Shown here: positions 1-4,102 of the stretch, in pieces
How positions within the stretch are numbered: the first letter of the stretch is position 1
Layout of the letters: each line of letters starts with the position of its first letter
Assembly: GCA_016764415.1 (NCBI GenBank)
Contig: JAESRY010000164.1
Span: 1 to 5,247, forward strand
Length of the DNA: 5,247 bases
Source: Cycloclasticus sp.
GTDB lineage: Bacteria; Pseudomonadota; Gammaproteobacteria; Methylococcales; Cycloclasticaceae
Direction of reading: 5' to 3'
Program-made: the position numbers and the translations under genes
Notes under the pieces: generated by a model
Seen by the model: only the letters and a program-made list of their open reading frames with translations
Told to the model about the DNA's origin: nothing
Databases searched by the model: none

Positions 1-1281
1 GTGGTTGAACCTCCTTTGGAGGGGTGTCCGCAGAGCGGGGTGATAGTCAAATCACGCAACACAAAAAACTACCTTAGCCTTCCCTACAACCCCAAACTAA
101 AACAAAGAGCAAGAGAACTTAGAAAAGCCGGAAATCTCTCAGAAGTTTTGTTCTGGAACCAGGTAAAAAGAAAACAGTTTTTGGGATTGGATTTTGATCG
201 GCAAAAAATCATAGGTAATTATATCGTTGATTTTTATTGTGCCAATGTTCAGACGGTTATTGAAATTGATGGCAGTAGTCATGATGATAAACAGGAGTAT
301 GACGCTAAAAGGGATGCTTATTTGGAGGGGTTGGGGCTAACGGTTATTCATATTTTAGATGCGGATGTTAAAAATAACTTAGAGGGAGTGATATCTTGGT
401 TACATCAGCATGAGGCTTTTGTATTAATAAATTCCCCTCCCTTGGAGGGGTGCCCGAAGGGTGGGGTGGTATCTTCCCTACAGGGTGGGGTGGTTGAGCA
501 TATAGAAAAGAACCACCCCGACCGCTTTGCGCCCACCCCTCCAGAGGAGGGGAATTGGGAAAGTGCCAGCGAACTACTGGCACGCATACAGGCAGAAAAA
601 GCCCAACTGATTGAAGATAAAAAAATCAAAAAACAAAAACCACTGCCGCCGATTAGCGAGGAAGAAAAACCGTTTGAATTGCCTGATGGGTGGGTTTGGA
701 CAAGAATTGAGAGTATCACAAACGTAGTAACCAGCGGCTCCCGAAACTGGAAAAGCCTTTATTCTGAAAGTGGGGCATCTTTTATTCGATCCCAAGATAT
801 CAAACTTGATCGTCTCTGCTATGCAAATAGAGCATATGTAAATGTAAGCAACGCGAAAGAAGGAAAGCGGACATTAGTTAATCAGCATGATTGGTTGATT
901 ATTATTACTGGCGCTAATGTAGGCAAGTGTGCGTATATTTATGATGATCTAGGGGAAGCTTATGTAAGTCAGCATGTGGGGTTAATGAGGCCTACGATAA
1001 AAGAAATGGGAGAATTTGGACATCTTTGGTTGATAGCAGAATTAGGTGGGCGAGGCCTACTGGCGAGTTTTATCTATGGTGACAAGCCGGGATTAAACTT
1101 ACTACAACTTAGAAGTCTGTTGATCCCTCTCCCCCCACTCCCCGAACAAAAAGCCATAGTCACCAAAGTCGAAAAACTACTCACCCTCTGCGATCAACTA
1201 GAAACCCAAATCACCGACAACCAAAGCCATGCCGAACAGCTGATGCAGGCGGTGTTAAAAGAGGCGTTTGCACAGCCGTAA
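1..1281 (+). CDS. hsdS: Type I restriction specificity subunit (HsdS), 3' part, with an in-frame DUF559 nuclease domain
   Basis: The frame is open from base 1 and ends at TAA 1279-1281. The GTG at position 1 has no visible ribosome site, so the gene probably starts upstream. Residues about 20-140 are a DUF559 domain, a family related to Vsr/PD-(D/E)XK endonucleases. Visible landmarks are E48 in SEVLFW, D77 in IVDFYC and E88-x-D90 in VIEIDG. From about residue 185 the protein is HsdS-like: a linker with ASELLARIQAEK and KPLPPISEEEKPFELPDGW, then one target-recognition domain (about 230-372). The conserved helical region follows, with PLPPLPEQKAIV, LCDQLE and QLMQAVLKEAF. HsdS sets the DNA sequence read by the HsdM/HsdR complex. 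HsdS normally carries two recognition domains; only one is seen, so the other is upstream or lost. GC-rich repeats separate the two parts. hsdM and hsdR are not in view. The HsdS call is secure; whether one working polypeptide is made is uncertain. Confidence 0.85.
   Translation: MVEPPLEGCPQSGVIVKSRNTKNYLSLPYNPKLKQRARELRKAGNLSEVLFWNQVKRKQFLGLDFDRQKIIGNYIVDFYCANVQTVIEIDGSSHDDKQEYDAKRDAYLEGLGLTVIHILDADVKNNLEGVISWLHQHEAFVLINSPPLEGCPKGGVVSSLQGGVVEHIEKNHPDRFAPTPPEEGNWESASELLARIQAEKAQLIEDKKIKKQKPLPPISEEEKPFELPDGWVWTRIESITNVVTSGSRNWKSLYSESGASFIRSQDIKLDRLCYANRAYVNVSNAKEGKRTLVNQHDWLIIITGANVGKCAYIYDDLGEAYVSQHVGLMRPTIKEMGEFGHLWLIAELGGRGLLASFIYGDKPGLNLLQLRSLLIPLPPLPEQKAIVTKVEKLLTLCDQLETQITDNQSHAEQLMQAVLKEAFAQP
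10..47 (+). repeat. GC-rich palindromic repeat, copy 1
   Basis: It begins CCTCC-ttt-GGAGG (10-22), a 5 bp stem. A second small hairpin CCGC-aga-GCGG follows (28-38), then GGGTGATAG. It is read in frame as PPLEGCPQSGVI. It aligns with the copies at 434-473 and 512-552 (the latter inverted). Confidence 0.75.
434..473 (+). repeat. GC-rich palindromic repeat, copy 2
   Basis: Hairpin 1 is CCCCTCC-ctt-GGAGGGG (434-450), a perfect 7 bp stem. Hairpin 2 is CCC-gaa-GGG (453-461), followed by TGGGGTGGT. It is in the same orientation as copy 1 and is read in frame as PPLEGCPKGGVV. It faces copy 3. Confidence 0.8.
459..494 (+). repeat. Short tandem duplication of the repeat tail, 24 bp period
   Basis: The 12-mer GGGTGGGGTGGT occurs at 459-470 and again at 483-494. 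The 24 bp offset is eight codons, so it stays in frame and encodes GGVV twice. Confidence 0.7.
512..552 (-). repeat. GC-rich palindromic repeat, copy 3 (inverted)
   Basis: Read on the minus strand this is the same unit as copies 1 and 2. CCCCTCC at 536-542 and GGAGGGG at 546-552 form a perfect 7 bp stem with a 3 nt loop. A second small stem CGC-ttt-GCG lies at 523-531, and ACCACCCC at 513-520 closes the unit. In the hsdS frame it encodes HPDRFAPTPPEEG. It marks the right end of the DUF559 block; the HsdS linker follows at once. Confidence 0.8.
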
Positions 1282-1306
1282 ACGTTGTACGAGCTGATAT
1301 TACCCC

Positions 1307-1352
1307 TAAGTACTGTAAGGATTGCGCTGTACTTAACAATATTGGTTTTTTT
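1307..1352 (+). terminator. Weak candidate terminator after hsdS
   Basis: TAAGTAC (1307-1313) and GTACTTA (1329-1335) can form a 7 bp AU-rich stem with a 15 nt loop. A run of seven T follows at 1346-1352, eleven bases past the stem. The stem is weak and the gap long, so termination here is doubtful. It is the only candidate near the hsdS stop codon. Confidence 0.25.
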
Positions 1353-1405
1353 GAAGGCTTGAAGTTAGTTATGCAGTCGATTTGTTGAATTAGATGCTGT
1401 CGAAA

Positions 1406-1487
1406 AAGGTTTGGGGATAATCAATAAACTGTTTGATAGTTGAAAAGCACTGATTGTCCAACGTGTTACTTGGTGGGGTGGCGGGAA
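1406..1487 (+). repeat. Degenerate copy of the ssrA 3' end and flank (att-like remnant)
   Basis: Bases 1406-1439 match 2240-2273 at 31 of 34 positions. Bases 1439-1476 match 2331-2368 at 33 of 38, including the identical 18-mer CAACGTGTTACTTGGTGG at 1459-1476. Matching continues, with one missing base and one mismatch, through GGTGG-n-GGGAA into what is the T-arm stem in the real ssrA. It then stops before the T-loop. The copy lacks the 58 bp block that carries the ssrA terminator. It looks like a decayed left attachment site of an island at ssrA. Confidence 0.7.
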
Positions 1488-1635
1488 CTGGTATTGAAAT
1501 ATAACTATTTGATATATAAGTGAATTGTCAACTTATAAATGCATTGGTGTTACTACCCGTGTTACCAAGCCAATGAATCATCCACTAAACTCAATTTAAT
1601 TTGCATGCCTATTCCATTAGCTATACAACGTTACA

Positions 1636-1655
1636 TGCTATATTAATATTTAATA
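1636..1655 (+). promoter_or_regulatory. Candidate parDE promoter and operator
   Basis: TGC-TATATT at 1636-1644 is an extended -10 element (TG-n plus 5 of 6 consensus bases). No good -35 is found upstream. It overlaps an AT-rich palindrome, TATTAA-tat-TTAATA (1641-1655). ParD-type antitoxins repress their own operon by binding palindromes at the promoter, so this is a reasonable operator. The assignment is inferred from position and pattern only. Confidence 0.4.
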
Positions 1656-1678
1656 CATAAGCGTAAAGAGGTGAGGTT

Positions 1679-1924
1679 ATGGCTAGAAATACATCAGTAA
1701 CTCTGGGCGAGCATTTTGATGAATTTGTTCATGAAAAAATTAACGCTGGACGATTCCAATCGGTCAGTGAAGTTGTACGTGCAGGACTGCGTAAACTTGA
1801 AGAGGATGAAACAAAACTTCAGGTGCTTAGGGATAAACTTCAAGCGGGCGAGGATAGTGCATTAGTCGATAACTTTGATGGCAAAAAATTTATATCGGGG
1901 CTGCACAGCAAGCACCTTAAATGA
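1679..1924 (+). CDS. parD: ParD-family antitoxin
   Basis: This 81-residue protein is the usual size for ParD antitoxins. Residues 4-9 (NTSVTL) form the DNA-contacting beta strand of a ribbon-helix-helix fold. Helices follow at about 10-22 and 29-42, with the typical GRFQSVSEVVRAGLRKLEE segment. The C-terminal half (about 43-81, with LQAGEDS and NFDGKKF) should wrap and neutralise the toxin. The ATG has a good Shine-Dalgarno sequence (GAGGTGAG, 1669-1676). Its TGA overlaps the toxin start as ATGA (1921-1924), so the pair is translationally coupled. It would act in the cytoplasm, binding the toxin and repressing its own promoter. Fold and partner are clear; subfamily naming is by resemblance. 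Confidence 0.88.
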   Translation: MARNTSVTLGEHFDEFVHEKINAGRFQSVSEVVRAGLRKLEEDETKLQVLRDKLQAGEDSALVDNFDGKKFISGLHSKHLK

Positions 1925-2217
1925 CGACGCGCTACCGTCTACGGTCTCTTGCGCAAGATGACCTAGAATCTATCTGGCTTCACACTCGTAAGCAATGGGG
2001 CGTAATACAGGCAGACACTTATATTGAGGCGCTCATTAAGCGTTTTGAATGGCTGGCTGAAAACGCCAAGGTGGGTAAACCAAGAAATGACGTGAAGAAA
2101 GGATATTATTGTTTTCCTGAAGGAATGCACCTTATCTTCTATATCCTAAAAGATAACCAAGTTGAGATTATTGGAATACCTCATCAAAGAATGGATATTG
2201 TTGACTATTTGGCATGA
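1921..2217 (+). CDS. parE: ParE-family toxin (RelE/ParE superfamily)
   Basis: The 98-residue protein begins with the RelE/ParE pattern YRLRSLAQDDLESIW. A helical hairpin follows (about 11-48), then GKPRNDVKKGYYCFPEGMHLIFY (52-74) and the family ending VEIIGIPHQRMDIVDYL (81-97) with the H-x-RMD signature. Known ParE toxins poison DNA gyrase, while RelE members cleave mRNA. The RMD ending and the ParD-like partner favour ParE, but the target is not proven by sequence. It starts inside the antitoxin stop (ATGA) and has two consecutive TGA stops (2215-2220). The ssrA terminator 70 bp downstream is bidirectional and would also end this operon. The gene looks intact. The pair may stabilise the surrounding island. 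Confidence 0.87.
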   Translation: MTTRYRLRSLAQDDLESIWLHTRKQWGVIQADTYIEALIKRFEWLAENAKVGKPRNDVKKGYYCFPEGMHLIFYILKDNQVEIIGIPHQRMDIVDYLA

Positions 2218-2239
2218 TGATCAGCATGTTACTAGCAAG

Positions 2240-2380
2240 AAGGTTTGGGGTTAATAAATAAACCGTTTGATAGATCGCAAAGGGCAAAAAATGACAGGTT
2301 TGGGATATCCAAACTGCCATTTTTTTGATCGTTAAAAAACACTGGTTTTTCAACGTGTTACTTGGTGGAGGTGGGGGGAA
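2240..2380 (+). repeat. ssrA 3' end and flank, intact partner of the repeat at 1406-1487
   Basis: This region contains both blocks found at 1406-1487: 2240-2273 and 2331-2380. Between them lies an extra 58 bp (2274-2331) carrying the rho-independent terminator. TTTGATAG (2266-2273) and TTTGATCG (2324-2331) flank that extra block as an imperfect direct repeat. The right block covers the CCA end, acceptor stem and T-arm start of ssrA. Confidence 0.7.
2286..2326 (-). terminator. Bidirectional rho-independent terminator for ssrA and parDE
   Basis: Bases 2292-2319 form an 11 bp stem with one bulge and a 5 nt loop (read on the minus strand, TGGCAG-TTTGG against CCAAA-C-CTGTCA). Six A (2286-2291) give a U-run for the minus-strand tmRNA. 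Seven T (2320-2326) give one for the plus-strand toxin operon. It lies 37 bases past the tmRNA 3' end and serves both converging units. Confidence 0.85.
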
Positions 2381-2738
2381 TCGAACCCCCGTCCGCAAGC
2401 ACTCCGCCCTCGGCTCTACATGTTTATCCTATAACTTTTAGTTTAATTATTGGCTACCCGATAGGCTAGGAAGACCCGTAACGATTCCGGTTAAGTTTTA
2501 GTATATCCGCCCCGAACAAGCTTCAATACGATCTTATGAGCTATGATGCCTGAATGACCCGAAAGTCTCTGGACGCATAAGCACGGCTCCAGTCAGACAG
2601 CAATCTTACTGTTTCTTAGGCAGCGATTGCGTAGTTGTCGTCGTTTGCAACTATAAGTTTTCAGATGTTTTACGAGATTACTGAAAGCTCGACATGCACC
2701 TAAGGTTTTGCTACCCGCGTCGAAGCCAGGTCACCCCC
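2363..2738 (-). ncRNA. ssrA: tmRNA (transfer-messenger RNA)
   Basis: tmRNA rescues stalled ribosomes by trans-translation: it is charged with alanine, carried by SmpB, and adds a degradation tag. The 5' end GGGGGTG (from 2738) pairs with CACCTCC near the 3' end, leaving ACCA, with CCA complementary to 2363-2365. The 5' CTGGCTTCGACG stretch and the T-arm GGGGGTTCGAATCCCCC are conserved tmRNA landmarks. At 376 nt it is the usual size for a one-piece tmRNA. The tag frame resumes at GCA (2646-2648) and reads ANDDNYAIAA followed by TAA (2616-2618). smpB lies 0.8 kb away on the same strand. The gene looks intact although it abuts a probable integration site. Confidence 0.97.
2616..2648 (-). other. 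tmRNA tag reading frame, ANDDNYAIAA
   Basis: Ten codons from resume codon GCA to TAA encode ANDDNYAIAA. The preceding bases CUUAUAGUU match the usual context of the resume site. Compared with E. coli ANDENYALAA, Asp replaces Glu at position 4 and Ile replaces Leu at position 8 of the tag. The terminal Ala-Ala needed by ClpXP-type proteases is kept. Confidence 0.93.
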
Positions 2739-2755
2739 TTTGGTTTAAGTTTGAT

Positions 2756-2761
2756 ATTATA
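2756..2761 (-). promoter_or_regulatory. ssrA promoter, -10 box
   Basis: On the minus strand there is a perfect TATAAT at 2761-2756. This would start transcription near 2749, leaving a leader of about 11 nt for RNase P to remove. No consensus -35 lies at the right distance; the -35 area is instead occupied by the palindrome at 2774-2789. On the plus strand the same spot reads TATACT (2758-2763), a possible -10 for the divergent membrane gene, also without a clear -35. Confidence 0.65.
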
Positions 2762-2773
2762 CTTGATACAAGG

Positions 2774-2789
2774 TTCACGTAATCGTGAA
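2774..2789. promoter_or_regulatory. Interrupted palindrome at the ssrA -35 region
   Basis: TTCACG-TAAT-CGTGAA has perfect 6 bp arms around a 4 bp centre. It lies where the ssrA -35 should be and just upstream of the divergent membrane gene. A dimeric regulator could bind here, but palindromes of this size also occur by chance in a window of this length. Confidence 0.3.
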
Positions 2790-2817
2790 TATTTTTATTT
2801 ATTTGAGTGGAGTCATA

Positions 2818-3510
2818 ATGATCGATAACAAAATGCTACCGATTTCTTTTGTTGTTTTGTTTGTGATGTTGGGCTTGATTTGGCGGCCTAGTTTTTCTAA
2901 TTTAGGTGATCTTTTTGGCTATGCGGAGTCGGCTAAATATAAAGGCGTTTCACTGCTGGACTTTTTTAAGGCTGAGTTAGTCATTATCGTTACTGTATGG
3001 ACGGTTTTGTTAACGTATAAACGAAGGGGCGTTATTACCGATGGCGATTACCTAGTTAAGAAACAAATTATGTTGGTTGTTTTTGTTATTGGGCAAGTGT
3101 TCATGGGTTTTTTTGCAGGGGGCTTCTTGGTTCATCAAGATGCTTCTTGGTATCAAGTTCTCCATGAGAACAGTGAAATAATGCCGGCTCAGGCGATTAT
3201 TTTGTTAATTTGTTATCCCTCGTATATATTTTTTGGAGGCAGTGCAGCTATCTATGCAAAAACGCGCTTACCTCATTTCTTTAAAGATAAATACGTAGCT
3301 TTTATGGTGCTAACGTTTGCGCCGCTTGCTTTTTTGCCGTATTACGATGGAAGTTTGTTAGAAGCAAAAAGAGAAATGCTTGAACTAGTCTATATGCTCG
3401 TGTATTGGCTGTTGAGCGTGGCGTGGGTTGTTTTGGGCGTACTGTATATTATTTTTAAATCATCCCAGGATATTTTCAAAGGATTGAGTGACCCTTTTAG
3501 CGAGATGTAA
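2818..3510 (+). CDS. Six-segment integral membrane protein of unknown function
   Basis: I do not recognise this 230-residue protein. I chose ATG 2818 because GTGGAG sits 6 bases upstream; an in-frame GTG at 2785 would add 11 residues but has no ribosome site. Hydrophobic segments lie at about 7-23, 52-67, 83-105, 122-147, 159-175 and 189-213, giving about six inner-membrane helices. Loops carry charged stretches (YKRRGVITDGDYLVKK 67-82, KTRLPHFFKDK 148-158). The tail is DPFSEM. There is no signal peptide with a cleavage site, no metal or nucleotide motif, and no enzyme signature that I can see. It stands alone on the plus strand between ssrA and smpB, and its stop is 5 bp from the end of smpB, so the genes converge with no room for a separate terminator. 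Base use resembles its core neighbours. Confidence 0.8.
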   Translation: MIDNKMLPISFVVLFVMLGLIWRPSFSNLGDLFGYAESAKYKGVSLLDFFKAELVIIVTVWTVLLTYKRRGVITDGDYLVKKQIMLVVFVIGQVFMGFFAGGFLVHQDASWYQVLHENSEIMPAQAIILLICYPSYIFFGGSAAIYAKTRLPHFFKDKYVAFMVLTFAPLAFLPYYDGSLLEAKREMLELVYMLVYWLLSVAWVVLGVLYIIFKSSQDIFKGLSDPFSEM

Positions 3511-3515
3511 CGATA

Positions 3516-3989
3516 TTAACCGTGTTTTAGAATGCGTTGCTTTTCGCGTTGCCAATCTTTATCTTTAGATGAGGCGCGTTTGTCGTGTAATTTTTTACCT
3601 TTAGCGGAGCCTATTTCAAGCTTTACGCGGCTTTTTACCCAATACATTGATAACGGCACAATGGTGTAACCTTTACGCTCTACAAGGCTGGTGAGACTGT
3701 CTAGCTCTCGACGGTTTAATAATAGCTTTCTTAACCGTGTTTGGTGCGGGTCGATATGGGTAGATGCTGAAAGAAGAGGGGATATGTGTGCGCCAGCTAG
3801 CCAAGCCTCACCTTTATTTAAAGTGATATAACTTTCTTTAAGTTGTACGCGTCCATCACGGATGCTTTTAACTTCCCAACCTTCTAATACCAAGCCTGCT
3901 TCAAAGCGTTGTTCAACAAAATAGTCGTGTGTCGCTTTTTTATTACTAGCAATGTTATTAGGGTTTGATTTTTTCTTTTTTCCAGCCAT
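3516..3989 (-). CDS. smpB: SsrA-binding protein SmpB
   Basis: SmpB binds the tRNA-like part of tmRNA and places it in the A site of stalled ribosomes; it is essential for trans-translation. At 157 residues it has standard length. The OB-fold core (about 10-130) shows [32 protein letters not shown] (36-48), [15 protein letters not shown] (89-99) and [11 protein letters not shown]. The motif GKKLHDKR is at 131-138 (H135 in the tail start). The basic tail [15 protein letters not shown], which enters the mRNA channel, is complete. ATG 3989-3987 matches the usual family start. Upstream bases give no clear Shine-Dalgarno sequence. The partner gene ssrA lies on the same strand 0.8 kb downstream, separated by the membrane gene; close linkage of the two is common in gammaproteobacteria. 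Confidence 0.97.
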   Translation of the reverse strand: MAGKKKKSNPNNIASNKKATHDYFVEQRFEAGLVLEGWEVKSIRDGRVQLKESYITLNKGEAWLAGAHISPLLSASTHIDPHQTRLRKLLLNRRELDSLTSLVERKGYTIVPLSMYWVKSRVKLEIGSAKGKKLHDKRASSKDKDWQREKQRILKHG

Positions 3990-3996
3990 GGTGGGT

Positions 3997-4002
3997 ATTT
4001 TA
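3997..4002 (-). promoter_or_regulatory. Candidate smpB -10 box close to the start codon
   Basis: TAAAAT on the minus strand (4 of 6 consensus bases plus AT context) ends 7 bases before the smpB ATG. A start there would give a leaderless or nearly leaderless message, which fits the missing Shine-Dalgarno sequence. The -35 position reads TGGCAC, a poor match. A promoter further upstream is possible. Confidence 0.25.
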
Positions 4003-4060
4003 TGCGAGCGGCTGACTAAGTGCCATAAAAGTTCGTTAATGACTTGGTTAAAGATGGAAG

Positions 4061-4089
4061 TTGAGGTAGTTTATTCAATAGAATAAAAA
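4061..4089 (+). promoter_or_regulatory. Candidate promoter of the sodium symporter gene
   Basis: TTGAGG (4061-4066) and TAAAAA (4084-4089) each match consensus at 4 of 6 bases with a 17 bp spacer. Transcription would begin near 4096, just before ATG 4103. It sits in the 113 bp divergent gap to smpB. The match is only moderate. Confidence 0.3.
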
Positions 4090-4102
4090 TCTAAGAAATT
4101 TT

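Larger units (their letters stand above)
1..552 (+). mobile_element. Putative repeat-bounded DUF559 nuclease element inserted in hsdS
   Basis: A full-length DUF559 domain (about nt 58-420) is flanked by copies of one GC-rich palindromic repeat. One copy lies on its left and a facing pair on its right. Recognisable HsdS sequence resumes within a few codons of the last repeat base (552). The reading frame stays open across all repeats, so the block behaves like an in-frame insertion. The first bases of the window (GTGGTTGA) match 490-497, which suggests that more repeat lies upstream and the true left end is not seen. Mobility is inferred from this layout; no transposase or target-site duplication can be shown. 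The alternative is an old gene fusion with repeats arriving separately. Confidence 0.45.
1282..1678. other. Gene-poor spacer between hsdS and parD
   Basis: I find no supported gene in these 397 bases. The stretch holds a weak hairpin with a T-run just after hsdS (1307-1352) and a degenerate copy of the ssrA 3' flank (1406-1487). It also has an AT-rich 7 bp inverted repeat (TATAAGT 1515-1521, ACTTATA 1531-1537) and the parD promoter region (about 1636-1655). The octamer CGTGTTAC from the ssrA-flank repeat recurs once more at 1558-1565, possibly a further att scrap or chance. Confidence 0.7.

Noticed and set aside
563..583. Perfect inverted repeat GTGCCAG / CTGGCAC with a 7 nt loop just after the element
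   Set aside because: It lies in normal HsdS coding sequence (SASELLAR), and a few such 7 bp palindromes are expected by chance in a window of this size.
368..795. Three open minus-strand frames across the DUF559/HsdS junction
   Set aside because: They are shadows of the hsdS frame. Proline- and glycine-rich stretches in them come from the palindromic repeat, which is open on both strands. No ribosome sites or family motifs support them.
1260..1388. Open frame running past the hsdS stop to TGA 1386-1388
   Set aside because: It has no start codon with a ribosome site and resembles no family I know.
1498..1531. Minus-strand TTGACA (1531-1526) as a promoter toward hsdS
   Set aside because: No acceptable -10 lies 16-18 bases away and no gene lies in that direction; it sits in a small AT-rich palindrome.
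1281..1632. AACGTTGTA (1281-1289) and TACAACGTT (1624-1632) as integron attC-like ends around a cassette
   Set aside because: The GTTRRRY core consensus is not met (GTTACAT), no paired inner sites are seen, and a 9 bp inverted match at this distance is not significant.
2168..2398. Minus-strand 76-codon frame over the toxin end and ssrA 3' end
   Set aside because: It overlaps the parE coding end, the terminator and the tmRNA, so it is a chance frame.
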